64,000 nucleotides of DNA from Methyloversatilis universalis (GCA_020723665.1 DYIL01000009.1:21345-85344); one strand, 5' to 3'. Numbered from the stretch's first letter, positions 19,369 through 29,379 are shown. The notes: generated by a model from the letters alone, not told the origin. Made by a program: numbers and translations.

Positions 19369-20709
19369 ATGCCTCTCCCGATTTCACCCGGAGATTTCGT
19401 CCGCTGGTTTCGTGACTCTTCGCCGTACATCCACGCGCATAGAGGCAAAACCTTCGTCGTGTCTTTCGGTGGGGAGGCCGTTGCCGCTGACGGTTTCCCG
19501 AACGTGATTCACGATTTCGCCATACTCAACGGCTTGGGCGTGCGCCTGGTTCTGGTGCACGGAATCCGCCCCCAGATCGATGCTCGGCTGAACTCCCGTG
19601 GCGTCGAAGCGCGTTACTTCAAGGGGCTGCGCATTACCGATAAAGTCGCGCTCGAATGCGTTAAAGAGGCCGCAGGAACGGTTCGGGTGGAAATCGAAGC
19701 CTTGTTGTCGCAAGGTCTCGCCAATTCGCCGATGGCTGGCGCGCGCATTCGGGTGGCTTCGGGCAATTTCGTCGTGGCCAAGCCGGTGGGTGTCCGTGAT
19801 GGCGTGGATTTCCAGCACACCGGGGAAGTCAGGCGCATCGATGTCGATGGGATTCGCGGAGCATTGGACCGGGGCGATATCGTGCTGCTTTCCGCCATCG
19901 GTTACTCGCCCACCGGCGAGGTGTTCAACCTCAATGCCGAACAGGTGGCTACCGCGGCCGCGATCGCGCTTAGGGCCGACAAACTGTTGCTGTTGACCGA
20001 ACAAGACTGCGTCTCCAGTTCAGACGGCAATCTGATCCGTCAGCTCACGACCGGCGAGGCCGAGGCCTTGCTGAAAGACGAAGGCGCCTTGACCAGCAAG
20101 GAAGTCGTTCCGCATCTCAAAGCCGCTATTACGGCGTGCCGCGAAGGCGTCCAGCGTGCTCATCTGATCGATCGTCACATCGACGGTGCCGTGCTGCTCG
20201 AATTATTCACCCGAGACGGCATAGGAACGCTAATCAGCCAAACGCCCTTCGAAACCATGCGCCCGGCAAAGGTACAGGACGTTACCGGAGTGCTCGATCT
20301 CATCGCACCGCTCGAACAGGCCGGTGTACTGGTGCCGCGTTCGCGCGAGCGTCTGGAGACAGATATCGACGATTTCGTCGTGATCGAGCGAGATGGCCTG
20401 ATCATCGGCTGCGCCGCTTTGCACGTGTTTCGGAAAGAGCGGATGGGAGAACTGGCCTGTCTCGCGCTTCACAACGACTACCGCGGCGAAAAGCGCGGCG
20501 AGCGCTTGCTGGAATATTTGGAAGCCAAGGCTCGTAGCTTGCACCTGGATCGGCTGTTCGCGCTGACCACCCAGACCTCGCACTGGTTTCGGGAGCGGGG
20601 TTTTGAGCCGGCGAGTCCGGACGATTTGCCCGAACCGCGGCGGACGTCATATAACCCCCAACGCGCTTCCAAGGTATTGATCAAGCCGCTCAGGCTCTCG
20701 CGAGCTTGA
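19369..20709 (+). CDS. argA: N-acetylglutamate synthase ArgA
   Basis: ArgA makes N-acetylglutamate from glutamate and acetyl-CoA, the first step of arginine synthesis. The 446-residue product has an amino-acid-kinase-like domain (FVVSFGGEAVAADGFPNVIH, VLVHGIRPQIDARL) in its first 290 residues and a GNAT domain in its last 150, where the acetyl-CoA loop NDYRGEKRGERLLEYLEAKA is clear. The kinase-like half normally binds arginine for feedback inhibition. Length and domain order are those of the classical gammaproteobacterial enzyme. It converges on glgA with a 95-nt gap in which I see no clear terminator. Confidence 0.94.
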   Translation: MPLPISPGDFVRWFRDSSPYIHAHRGKTFVVSFGGEAVAADGFPNVIHDFAILNGLGVRLVLVHGIRPQIDARLNSRGVEARYFKGLRITDKVALECVKEAAGTVRVEIEALLSQGLANSPMAGARIRVASGNFVVAKPVGVRDGVDFQHTGEVRRIDVDGIRGALDRGDIVLLSAIGYSPTGEVFNLNAEQVATAAAIALRADKLLLLTEQDCVSSSDGNLIRQLTTGEAEALLKDEGALTSKEVVPHLKAAITACREGVQRAHLIDRHIDGAVLLELFTRDGIGTLISQTPFETMRPAKVQDVTGVLDLIAPLEQAGVLVPRSRERLETDIDDFVVIERDGLIIGCAALHVFRKERMGELACLALHNDYRGEKRGERLLEYLEAKARSLHLDRLFALTTQTSHWFRERGFEPASPDDLPEPRRTSYNPQRASKVLIKPLRLSRA

Positions 20710-20804
20710 GCCGACGCTCCGCCGGGTTTATAGGGCTTACCTCGGCAGGTCGGCCGTCCCGAGCTCTTCGAACGGACTAAGGACGGGCTCTCATCGCGTC
20801 GGCC

Positions 20805-23015
20805 TTATTTCTCGCGGATGTAGTCGTAGATATTGAGGTAATCCTGCCCCGGATTCTTCCACGAGAAGTCGTAGCGCATCGCATTTTTCATCAACTCCCG
20901 GAAGTGTTCGGGGTAATCGTAATAACAGCTCAACGCCCGACCCAACGCCGATTCCAGCCCGCTGTAGTCGTAATTCTTGAACACGTAGCCGTTGCGCTCG
21001 TGCAGCGGCTTGTGCGAATAATCCTTGTCGAATACCGTGTCGGCCAGGCCGCCGACCTCCCGTACCACCGGTATGGTGCCGTAGCGCATGGCGATCAGTT
21101 GGGTCAGGCCGCAGGGTTCGAACTGGCTGGGCACCAGGACGATGTCCGCGCCGGCGTAGATGAGGTGCGAGAGTTCCTCGTTGAAGCCGATCTCGATGTG
21201 ACAATCGGGGTTATCGTTCAGCTGATGTTTCAGGCTCCAGAAATAACTATTGATCTGTCCGTCCGGGCTGGAGCCGAGGAGCACGAACTGACCGCGCCGG
21301 TGCAGGGTGTAAAAGATCGCGTGGCGGATGAGTTCTAGCCCTTTCTGCGGATCCAACCGGCCGACGAAGGCGACGATGGGCTTTTCGTTGTCGGCGATCA
21401 TCAGGCGGTCTCTCAGCGCCTTCTTGTTCTTGTACTTGTCCTCGATATTGTCGACGCCGTAATGGTGGGGGATGTAGTGATCGATTTCCGGGTTCCAAAC
21501 GTTGTAATCGACGCCGTTGACGACGCCGCCGTATTTGACGTGATGGATATGGAGCGTAGGTTCGAGACCGAATCCCTGGCCTTGATCCTTGGCTTCGCTC
21601 GCGTGGCGCGGGGAAACGGTCGTGACGAAGTTGGAATAGACCACCCCGCCTTTCATCAGGTTCAATGCGTGAGGGTTGAAGTTGTCGCGCAGCCGGTCGT
21701 AATGGAAATAGTATTCTGGCCGGTTGAGCCCAGTCGCATGGAGAATCTGCGCGCCGGTGACGCCTTGATGCTTGAAATTGTGGATGGTGAAGCACACCCG
21801 CGGGTGGGTCATACCGAGGTATTTGTAGATTTCGAACAGAAACACCGGCGCCAGCGCCGTCTGCCAGTCGTGGCAGTGGATGACTTCGGGATTCTTGCCG
21901 GACTTCCAAAGGAACTCCATGGCCGCCCGCGTGAAAAAGGCAAAACGCATCACATCGTCGTTGAACCCGTAGATGCAGCCGCGGTTGAAAAAATTGTCGC
22001 CGGAATGGGGTTCGATGAAGAAACACTTGCGGCCGTGCACGAATCCGAAATAGACGGTGCAATGAATGGCGCCGCCATACCAGGGCACCCACAAGTCTTT
22101 ATAGGTTTCGCACAGGCCCCAGATATGGTCGTAACGCAGACAATCGTATTTGGGCAGGACGATTTCGACATGATTGCCGCGGATTTCCAATTCGTTGCTG
22201 AGTCCGAACACGACGTCGGCGAGGCCGCCGACTTTGGCGACCGGTGCGAGTTCGGGCGTGATCTGGACGATAAACATCGACGGAATCGCTGAAACAGGGG
22301 GGTATGGAGTCGGCTCGGGCTCGACCTGAACACGGGTCACAGACGGCGGCTCCGGTTCCACCGGCACGGATTCCGGCTCGGGCGGGGGCGTCGCTTGCGA
22401 GGGTTTCAAGGTTTGCGGCATCGGCGCAGCCACGGCTGCCTCCGTGGGCATTGGCTCCTCACTCTCTGCGGGTTTAGGGATTGTCGGTTCGGACATCGGC
22501 ATCGAGTCGGTGGCAGCCATCGGAGCGGGAGGGGGTTGGTCCGCGCCGGACGATTTCTTTAAATCTCCCGACGCTGGCTTCACTTCCGCAACTTTCGCGG
22601 GAGATTCGGTGGAAGCGCGCTCGCCAAGGTTTTCTTGATCCGACCGACCGTGTATTGCGCCAGGCGGCATTGCTTCGGGTTGGACGTTTTCGGGCGTATT
22701 CCCGGAAGTTTTTGGCGGAATTTTTTCGGCCGGTCTTTCTTTCTGCGCTACGGCCGCCGCGACGGAAACGGAAGTTTTATCGGGCTCGTGATGAACCGTT
22801 TTCGCGGACGTCAGGGGCTCGGATTTCACGGGAGGCGTTGCGCGGCCCGCCGAGTTTTCCGGAGAGGAGATCACATTTGCCGCCTTAGGGCGAAGGGGCT
22901 TGGCGCTGGATTTTTCCTGTGTCGTCGGTTTCTCCATGGCTTTTGCGGGCTTTCCTCTCGGTTGAGACTCGGAGGCGTTTGCTTTCTTATCTTTAGGTGG
23001 GGTCTTTTGGGTCAT
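20805..23015 (-). CDS. glgA: Glycogen (starch) synthase with a 246-residue disordered N-terminal extension
   Basis: GlgA extends alpha-1,4-glucan from ADP- or UDP-glucose. From residue 247 the protein is a typical GT5 enzyme: ITPELAPVAKVGGLADVVFG (the glucose-nucleotide loop), EVIHCHDWQTALAPVFLFE, TIHNFKHQGVTGAQ, VAFVGRLDPQKGLEL, and the C-terminal PSQFEPCGLTQLIAMRYGTI. The first 246 residues are a Pro/Glu/Lys/Ser/Ala-rich stretch without predicted fold, made of repeated acidic-proline units such as PVEPEPPS. ATG at 23013-23015 was chosen over a TTG 12 codons upstream. GH13 amylase is upstream on the same strand. Confidence 0.93.
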   Translation of the reverse strand: MTQKTPPKDKKANASESQPRGKPAKAMEKPTTQEKSSAKPLRPKAANVISSPENSAGRATPPVKSEPLTSAKTVHHEPDKTSVSVAAAVAQKERPAEKIPPKTSGNTPENVQPEAMPPGAIHGRSDQENLGERASTESPAKVAEVKPASGDLKKSSGADQPPPAPMAATDSMPMSEPTIPKPAESEEPMPTEAAVAAPMPQTLKPSQATPPPEPESVPVEPEPPSVTRVQVEPEPTPYPPVSAIPSMFIVQITPELAPVAKVGGLADVVFGLSNELEIRGNHVEIVLPKYDCLRYDHIWGLCETYKDLWVPWYGGAIHCTVYFGFVHGRKCFFIEPHSGDNFFNRGCIYGFNDDVMRFAFFTRAAMEFLWKSGKNPEVIHCHDWQTALAPVFLFEIYKYLGMTHPRVCFTIHNFKHQGVTGAQILHATGLNRPEYYFHYDRLRDNFNPHALNLMKGGVVYSNFVTTVSPRHASEAKDQGQGFGLEPTLHIHHVKYGGVVNGVDYNVWNPEIDHYIPHHYGVDNIEDKYKNKKALRDRLMIADNEKPIVAFVGRLDPQKGLELIRHAIFYTLHRRGQFVLLGSSPDGQINSYFWSLKHQLNDNPDCHIEIGFNEELSHLIYAGADIVLVPSQFEPCGLTQLIAMRYGTIPVVREVGGLADTVFDKDYSHKPLHERNGYVFKNYDYSGLESALGRALSCYYDYPEHFRELMKNAMRYDFSWKNPGQDYLNIYDYIREK

Positions 23016-23189
23016 GAGGTTGCGTCCGGTTGCCTGACATGAACTCGACAAGGCTAGTTTAAGCGATTCGGTGTTGCGAAAAAAACGCCATGTCGGATTG
23101 AGTTAGGAGTTAGCTTATTTGCTTGGATAGGTTATGCGTCGGCGTGACGACGGTCGCGCCGTATCGAATGATCCGACCACCGAAGACGG

Positions 23190-24452
23190 TTACTGCGTTA
23201 CCAGTACCCGTCCCATTCCCGGCGTCAGTTCGAATTGGAACGGTGTCGGCAAATAGTCCAGCGGCCACTCCGGGGAGACGTCGAACAGCGGGGGTTCGCT
23301 CTGGATAAGGGAATACAGGTTGTCAGAGACGAAGTTTTGCCGATTCCAGGCGTCTTTGTTCAGGATGATCAATGCCTCGTTGCGCTTTCGGCTGGCGGTT
23401 TTTCGCATCAGCAAGATTTCCGGGTTGGGATGGTCGAGCACATGTGTGGCACTCTCCTCGTTGAACGCCGGATGCCGGCTTTTGATCCCATTGATCTGTT
23501 TGATGTAGCCGGTCAAGTCGATATCGGTGTTCTCCCAGTCGTCAGGCGTGGTGTCGACGACGTGGAGCGGCTTCTGGAAGCCGAATTCGAATCCCATCGG
23601 TATCATTACGCCGGTGGAAAACAGTGCCGCGAAAAAATAACGCTGTTTGACGGCATCGACATTCTGATGGAATTCCCAGAACGCGCGTGCCGTATCGTGG
23701 CTTTCCGGGAAGCTGACGGACGGTACGATTTCGCGCGTGAGGCGGTATTGATCCAGGAGCCAGGGGGAAGAGAAATCCCACCACTTCGAGCTGTTGAAGA
23801 TGAAGTCGAAACCGGCTTGCGCGGTTTCCCGAGTTTGATCGGCACTACAGCCCAGGGTCTCGGCAAGGAATACGGTTTCCGGATGTGCCCGTTTGGTTTC
23901 TTCGATAAGCCGCGCCCAGAACCGACTGGGCAATTGGTAGGCCGCATCGCAGCGCAGTCCCTTGAAACCTAGGCCGATCAAGTATTCGACGACATCACGG
24001 CAATACCTATATAGACCTTCCGCATCTGAGGTATGCCGGTGATCGAATTGGGCGAGATCGCGCCAGACGACCTGTTCTCCATCGTGCATGCAAAACGGGT
24101 GGGCAATGCGTCGCCCTTTTTTGACGAACCACTCGGGATGCTGCTTCAGCAACGCGGAGTCGTAGGCGCAATGATTGATGACCAAATCGACGATCATGCC
24201 GAGCCCGAGGCTTTCGGCCTGGCTTACCACCCCGCGCACTTGTTCCTCCGATGATTCGGACGAGCGGGGATTCAGCAGCCACGGATCGATCTGAAAATAG
24301 TCCTTGATGGAATAGAGGCTGCGGGAGCGTCCGAGCTTTTGAACGGGATTGACGAAGATCCAATCGAATCCCATGTCCGCCGCTCTTTCCAAATGCGGTT
24401 TCCAACGATGCAAAGTCCCCGCAAGCCGCGGGAAGAGATTGTAAATTTTCAT
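23190..24452 (-). CDS. GH13-family alpha-amylase/glucanotransferase-like enzyme
   Basis: This (beta/alpha)8 enzyme of glycoside hydrolase family 13 hydrolyses or transfers alpha-glucan chains. The 420-residue product has the four family motifs: GMIVDLVINHCAYDS, GLKGLRCDAAY as FKGLRCDAAYQL with the nucleophile Asp, VFLAETLGC with the acid Glu, and SFPESHDTAR with the transition-state Asp. The start at 24450-24452 (MKIYNLFPRLAGTLHRW) removes an 18-residue Pro-rich lead with no family likeness. No signal peptide is seen, so it acts in the cytoplasm. With glgA 174 nt downstream, a role in glycogen turnover is the natural reading. The exact specificity is not decided. Confidence 0.87.
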   Translation of the reverse strand: MKIYNLFPRLAGTLHRWKPHLERAADMGFDWIFVNPVQKLGRSRSLYSIKDYFQIDPWLLNPRSSESSEEQVRGVVSQAESLGLGMIVDLVINHCAYDSALLKQHPEWFVKKGRRIAHPFCMHDGEQVVWRDLAQFDHRHTSDAEGLYRYCRDVVEYLIGLGFKGLRCDAAYQLPSRFWARLIEETKRAHPETVFLAETLGCSADQTRETAQAGFDFIFNSSKWWDFSSPWLLDQYRLTREIVPSVSFPESHDTARAFWEFHQNVDAVKQRYFFAALFSTGVMIPMGFEFGFQKPLHVVDTTPDDWENTDIDLTGYIKQINGIKSRHPAFNEESATHVLDHPNPEILLMRKTASRKRNEALIILNKDAWNRQNFVSDNLYSLIQSEPPLFDVSPEWPLDYLPTPFQFELTPGMGRVLVTQ

Positions 24453-24743
24453 GAGCCTCGGAGAGTCATTCGGCGTGAGACGAGGAACCGGGCTGGGGGC
24501 GATCACCGCCCGGTATCAAAATAGACTGCGGTAAATGTGGCCGGGTTCATCCGGCCCTGGGGCACAGGACCTCTGCAAAACCGGTTCGCTGCCGTTTCAG
24601 TTCCCGATGTTTCTCTCTGGGCGAAGACCCAAAACGAACGTCGGGTACGATTCGATGTCCTTCAAGCGCCGGTCGAAAAGGATGCGTTAAGGCATCCCTT
24701 TCTGCCGTTCGGCGGCACTTGCGGAAAGCCAGAAGGAGGCGTG

Positions 24744-25649
24744 TCAAACCATGGTCCGGGCGATTTTGAATGCCTCGCGGAAATCGTAGAAAACGGGTTC
24801 GTCCTGTTTAAGGAGCGAACGCAGCATATGCTGCTGCAGCTTGTATTTATAATCGCCCACCGCCAATGCGCCGATGCCCACGGAGCCCGGCGAGTTGACC
24901 GCGTGTTTCAGCGGAGCGCCCAAGTCCGTGCGCTTGACGCCTTCGATACCCAACGGCGGAACCGCGTTAACGTCCGCCGCAACCTTGAGTTGATACGCTT
25001 CCGCCAAGGTGCTGGCCTTCAAAACCTGCACTCCTGCCTTGGCCGTGCAGAACACGACGTCTGCCCTGTGAAGCAAGTGGGCTTTATCGGCTTCGGATGC
25101 GGCACAAGTACCTTCCAGCCGGGTTTCGAACAGGCGTCCGTAGGTGTCGGCTTTTTCCAAGGCATTGTCGAGTGAGGCATGATCGACGATGGTGGTGTCC
25201 GCTCCGCACAAAGCGGCAATGACGCCGGTGGCTATGCCCACGGGTCCGGTACCGCCGAACACGACAGCGTTGCACCCTTTCAATTCCAAGCCGTGCTTTT
25301 CCTTGAGCTGTTTTTCAGCCGCCGCGACCAAGGCCGCCGCCGTGGTGAAACTTCCGCTGGGGTCGGCGAGGACCGAAAATTGGAAGGGAGGTACCATGGC
25401 CTTTTGGGTCGCTTCCAACATGCTCACGGCCAAACCGATATCGCGTCCGCCGATAAACATGCCTGTTTTCTTTACGCCTTCCGGGCCGCGCGAAAAGATG
25501 GCGTCCTGCGTCAGGCCGTTCACTTCCTCCAGCTTTACATTATTGAGCGGGATAATCACGTCGAAATCCGCATCGACCGCCATATTGATGTCGAAAGGGC
25601 TGTTATGGGGCATCGGATCGAGCATGTATAAAACACTGCGCTTGGACAT
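24744..25649 (-). CDS. MtdB-family methylene-H4MPT dehydrogenase paralogue
   Basis: The family oxidises methylene-tetrahydromethanopterin to methenyl-H4MPT with NAD(P) in the formaldehyde oxidation pathway of methylotrophs. The 301-residue product has the substrate-domain signature SPFDINMAVDADFDVIIPL, TQDAIFSRGPEGVKKTGMFI, ADPSGSFTTAAALVAA, the Rossmann motif VVFGGTGPVGIATGVIAALC, and VAADVNAVPPLGIEG. It is clearly related to the gene 258 nt upstream (25908-26825) but more diverged in the nucleotide-binding half, where TIVDHASLDNA replaces KIVGRQLERSQ. It may be a second isozyme with different cofactor preference. Both point to a methylotroph. Confidence 0.85.
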   Translation of the reverse strand: MSKRSVLYMLDPMPHNSPFDINMAVDADFDVIIPLNNVKLEEVNGLTQDAIFSRGPEGVKKTGMFIGGRDIGLAVSMLEATQKAMVPPFQFSVLADPSGSFTTAAALVAAAEKQLKEKHGLELKGCNAVVFGGTGPVGIATGVIAALCGADTTIVDHASLDNALEKADTYGRLFETRLEGTCAASEADKAHLLHRADVVFCTAKAGVQVLKASTLAEAYQLKVAADVNAVPPLGIEGVKRTDLGAPLKHAVNSPGSVGIGALAVGDYKYKLQQHMLRSLLKQDEPVFYDFREAFKIARTMV

Positions 25650-25907
25650 GTCTTGGTTTCTCTATAGATATCCGGAATGTTAACGGTTTAAGCGGTATTG
25701 TTCGTTGTTATGCGGTTCCCGGCTGATCCAGTTAACTGTTGTGTGGTGACAATAAATACCCAGACCCCCAGTTGATTTAGTCCCTGCCGGCTTTCCCTGG
25801 CCGGCGGGGAGCGAACAATTAATTATCGACTGGATAATGGCCACTCGGTGCAGGCGCCATCAAGTCCACGGAGAGCCAGCCTGTTAATGAATTTCTGCGT
25901 TGAGGCT

Positions 25908-26825
25908 TTAAAGCTTCTTAGCGAATTCCCGAGCCACTTCGAAAGCATCGTTATAATCGAGGAAAACCGGCTTATCCGATTGCCGCAGTTGAAAACGCAT
26001 TATGTTGAGCAGCTTGTGCTGGGTTTGGTATTTGACGTTACCGATCGCCAAGGCTCCGATACCGACGGCGCCGCTACGGGAACCCTCGATCTCCGTACCC
26101 TTGTGATGAGGGCCGAGGCCGGCGATTCCGGACGGCGGAACCGCGTTGACATCGGCGGCGACCTTGAGCCGCGGCGCGGAGGCGACCAATTCCGCGCTCA
26201 GTACTTCTATCCCGGCCGCAGCGGTGGCGAATACCACATCGGCGGTTTTGATCAGTTCCGGTTTGTTGGCGTCGGCGTCCCCTTGAATATGGGTCTCGCC
26301 CTTACCGAATTCGGTATTGCACAGTTCCGCGATTTTTTGGGATCGTTCCAGCTGGCGGCCGACGATTTTGACGTTGGCTCCGGCTTTGGCGGCCAATACG
26401 GCGGCAATCTGCCCGACCGGTCCGGTGCCTCCCAAAGCGAGGACACTCTTGCCCTGCAAGCTGGTCTGATGGCGTTTTTCCAGCTCCCGCTCCACCATCG
26501 CAACCATGGCGGCGGCCGTGGTAAAGGCACCGCTAGGGTCCGCGAACACCGAGATCATAAAAGGCGGAACCATGGCTTTCTTGGCGGTGCCGAGCATGTC
26601 CATGGCCAGTTTCACATCCCGTCCGCCGATGAAAATGCCGGTCCGTTTCACGCCGCTCGGGCTCCTGGAAAAGATCGCATCTTGCACTAGGGCGGTGACT
26701 TCACCCAGTTCGATGTTGAGATACGGAATGGCGGAAATCCAGCCGGCGTCCAAAGCCATATTGACGTCGAACGGACTGAGGTTCTTTTCCGGGGTGAACA
26801 TGTGCAGGATAAAAGGTTTTTCCAC
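25908..26825 (-). CDS. mtdB: NAD(P)-dependent methylene-tetrahydromethanopterin dehydrogenase MtdB
   Basis: MtdB catalyses the dehydrogenation of methylene-H4MPT, a core step of C1 oxidation in methylotrophic bacteria. The 305-residue product matches known MtdB closely by eye: SPFDVNMALDAGWISAIPYL, VQDAIFSRSPSGVKRTGIFI, GGRDVKLAMDML, ADPSGAFTTAAAMVAMV, the Rossmann loop LALGGTGPVGQIAAVLAAKA, and the C-terminal GALAIGNVKYQTQHKL. ATG at 26823-26825 is preceded by a strong GAGGAG ribosome site. It is the upstream member of a tandem pair and diverges from the TonB receptor at 27141. Confidence 0.92.
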   Translation of the reverse strand: MEKPFILHMFTPEKNLSPFDVNMALDAGWISAIPYLNIELGEVTALVQDAIFSRSPSGVKRTGIFIGGRDVKLAMDMLGTAKKAMVPPFMISVFADPSGAFTTAAAMVAMVERELEKRHQTSLQGKSVLALGGTGPVGQIAAVLAAKAGANVKIVGRQLERSQKIAELCNTEFGKGETHIQGDADANKPELIKTADVVFATAAAGIEVLSAELVASAPRLKVAADVNAVPPSGIAGLGPHHKGTEIEGSRSGAVGIGALAIGNVKYQTQHKLLNIMRFQLRQSDKPVFLDYNDAFEVAREFAKKL

Positions 26826-27140
26826 AGATCGCTCCTCTTGTAGTAATTGCTTGGAGTATACGGTTTAGGATTCAGTCGCCGCAATGATCGAGTCCGGGGC
26901 GCATGACCGGTCCAGCATAGCACAGTTCTCACGCGGCGGATGCCGCGGAATTCCAAGGTTTCACCGCGTCGGCGCATGACGATGTCGGTCGTTGCCGATT
27001 CAAGCGAGCTCGCATTTTCTTGCCCCCGTATTGACATGAGAATCGGTCTCATTCACATTCGCGTTAGCCGGGCTATAAAATCGACCATTGACCTGAGGCG
27101 AATTGCCGGGCAGATAAAAACACAATGGAGCCTTACATTC
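26826..27140. promoter_or_regulatory. Divergent promoter region with Fur-box-like site
   Basis: This region separates mtdB (minus) from the TonB receptor (plus). At 27031-27036 there is a perfect TTGACA -35 hexamer, and overlapping its end is an inverted repeat, ATGAG at 27036-27040 and CTCAT at 27048-27052 with AATCGGT between, which resembles a Fur box (compare the GATAATGATAATC-type consensus). Overlap of a -35 with such a site suggests iron repression of the receptor. The matching -10 is weak (CACATT at 27054-27059), so the promoter itself is less sure than the palindrome. Confidence 0.5.
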
Positions 27141-29357
27141 ATGCAACATGGTTCTAACCGCGTTAACACCGTTATTCTTTTTGGACTCGCCGCCTTTGCG
27201 CTCCCGGCGTTTAGCGACGAATCCAACCCGGATGTCCGGAGCCAAACGAGAGCGGCCGGTGTACGCGCCGGCGAGCCGGATGGGGACTCGAACCGAGCTA
27301 TCGCGGCTACGGAAGCCACCGAGCTCGAGGAAGTGAAAGTCACGGGCGATTGGCTGGGCGTGCCCACGGACGATTCGGTCAAAACCTATCCCGGCGCCCG
27401 CTCGGCGATTACCGAACGCGAGCTTCACCAGGGAGGTATGCGTAACGTAGAAGACGCCCTGAGGTTGATCCCGGGCGTGCGCGTACAGGATGAAAGCGGT
27501 ACCGGCATTTTGCCGAATATCGGCGTGCGCGGGCTGGATCCTCGGCGCAGCCAGCGCACGCTGGTGCTGGTCGACGGCATACCCATCGCTCTGGCCCCTT
27601 ACGGGCAAACCGGATTGTCGTTGTTTCCCCTGACCATGCAAACGGTGGAGAGCATCGACGTGGCTCGCGGCGGGGTGGCGGTCCGCTACGGGCCAAACAA
27701 CGTCGGCGGCGTCATCAACTTCGTCAGCAAGCCTATCCCGGAAACGTTCAGCACGACGCTAAAAGAAGCGCTGACGATCTCCAGCGAAACCGGCAATGTC
27801 CTTACCGACAGCTATTTACGGGTCGGCGGATTCGTCAACGACAGGCTAGGCCTGCAGTTCCAGGCAAACACCGTGCTCGGCGATTCGTTTCGGTCCCATT
27901 CCGATACCGAGGTCGAAAATCTGACTGCGGACGCCGAATGGTTCCTGACGGACGATGCTTCCGTCAAAGCCCGCTTGCAATACTACAACACCGACACGGA
28001 GCTGCCCGGAGGCTTGTCGCCGCAGGCCTATCGTCAGGATCGCTTCCAATCCCAGCGCCCGTTCGACAAATTCCAGGGCCACACCGTGCGCGGGCACTTG
28101 ATCTACAACCAAAACTTCGATCTTTTCGGCACGCCGGCCGAATTCAACTGGAGCAATTTCGCCCATACCAGCGATCGCGAGTTTACCGTCGGCTGCCTTT
28201 TGAACAGTACCGCGACCACGTGCAATCTCGATCCGTCCAAGGTGTCCAACGGCGTGCAAACCAGTCCGCGCACGTTCACCGTATATGGCACCGAGCCGCG
28301 GTTGACGGTGGGTGCAACCACCGGCTGGCTGGATCACAAGTTCACCCTGGGCGGACGTTACGTCAGCGAGGATGTCGAACAAGGGGTGGAGCGGCGCCGT
28401 CTGAGCACCGGCGAGGTCAAGCGAGCCCAGGATTTCCGATTCGGCACCGACGCCTTCGCGCTATACGCCAGCGACACGCTGAGCGTCTGGAGCGAGCGTC
28501 TGAGCGTCACGCCGGGGCTGCGCGTGGAGTGGATCGATCAGACCAGCCGCAACCAGCTTAACGGAACCTTTGTCCGCAACCGAGACGATGAACTTCTGCC
28601 GGGCCTCGATGTGGGTTTCCATCTCTGGCCGGACAAGGTCTACCTGTTCGGCAACCTGCACAAATCCTTGCAGCCGGTCCAGTTTACCCAGATTACCCTC
28701 GAGGGTGACACCGGCGCGGAAAAAGCCTGGAATTACGAAGCGGGCATGCGTTTAACACCGTTGCCGGAAATTTCCGCCGCCTTCAGCTTTTTCCAATTCG
28801 ATTTCGAAAACCAGATCGTCGCCGTCGTTGAGAACGGCACCACGAAATTCCGCAATCTCGGAAAATCCCGCCACCAGGGTTACGAAACGGAATTGGGCTG
28901 GACCCCATCCCTCGTTCCGGGGTTGGACCTCAAGGCGGGCTACACCTACGTAGACACCGAGCAGCTCAACGATTTGTTCAGCGGAGCCACCCAGGTCGCC
29001 TTCAAAGGCAACCGAGTGCCCTACAGTTCCACGCATCAATTCACCCTGCAGGGTCACTACCGGATCGATACCTTCAATTTCAATGTGAACGGCTTGTATC
29101 TCACTTCCGCGTTCACCGACGCCGCCAATACCGAACAGGAGGACGCGACGGGCAGCAAAGGCGAGATTCCGTCCTATTGGGTCTGGAACGCCCAGGTGAC
29201 GAAGGACTTCCGCATCGACGGAACCAAGCTCCGGGCCGGCCTTGCGGCCAATAATCTGTTCAACGAGAACTACTACTTTCGCGGTGTGGACACCAGCCTC
29301 GGCCGGGTGCCGGGACCGGGGCGCTCCGTCATGCTCAGCCTGCAGCTCGATCTTTAA
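27141..29357 (+). CDS. TonB-dependent outer membrane receptor, FecA-like (iron uptake)
   Basis: This 738-residue outer membrane receptor imports a ferric chelate using TonB energy. A signal peptide ends near AFALPAFS, followed by a TonB box region (ELEEVKVTGDWLG). The plug domain has RSAITERELHQGGMRNVEDA, RLIPGVRVQDESG, NIGVRGLDPRRSQRTLVLVD and RYGPNNVGGVINFVSK, which is the FecA branch. A 22-strand barrel follows, ending in SLQLDL. ATG at 27141 was chosen because the residues before it in the open frame are not signal-like. There is no STN domain, so it is a transporter without the surface-signalling function. Siderophore gene remnants follow directly. Confidence 0.92.
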   Translation: MQHGSNRVNTVILFGLAAFALPAFSDESNPDVRSQTRAAGVRAGEPDGDSNRAIAATEATELEEVKVTGDWLGVPTDDSVKTYPGARSAITERELHQGGMRNVEDALRLIPGVRVQDESGTGILPNIGVRGLDPRRSQRTLVLVDGIPIALAPYGQTGLSLFPLTMQTVESIDVARGGVAVRYGPNNVGGVINFVSKPIPETFSTTLKEALTISSETGNVLTDSYLRVGGFVNDRLGLQFQANTVLGDSFRSHSDTEVENLTADAEWFLTDDASVKARLQYYNTDTELPGGLSPQAYRQDRFQSQRPFDKFQGHTVRGHLIYNQNFDLFGTPAEFNWSNFAHTSDREFTVGCLLNSTATTCNLDPSKVSNGVQTSPRTFTVYGTEPRLTVGATTGWLDHKFTLGGRYVSEDVEQGVERRRLSTGEVKRAQDFRFGTDAFALYASDTLSVWSERLSVTPGLRVEWIDQTSRNQLNGTFVRNRDDELLPGLDVGFHLWPDKVYLFGNLHKSLQPVQFTQITLEGDTGAEKAWNYEAGMRLTPLPEISAAFSFFQFDFENQIVAVVENGTTKFRNLGKSRHQGYETELGWTPSLVPGLDLKAGYTYVDTEQLNDLFSGATQVAFKGNRVPYSSTHQFTLQGHYRIDTFNFNVNGLYLTSAFTDAANTEQEDATGSKGEIPSYWVWNAQVTKDFRIDGTKLRAGLAANNLFNENYYFRGVDTSLGRVPGPGRSVMLSLQLDL

Positions 29358-29379
29358 CCTTAGGGAAAAAGGCAAATCT

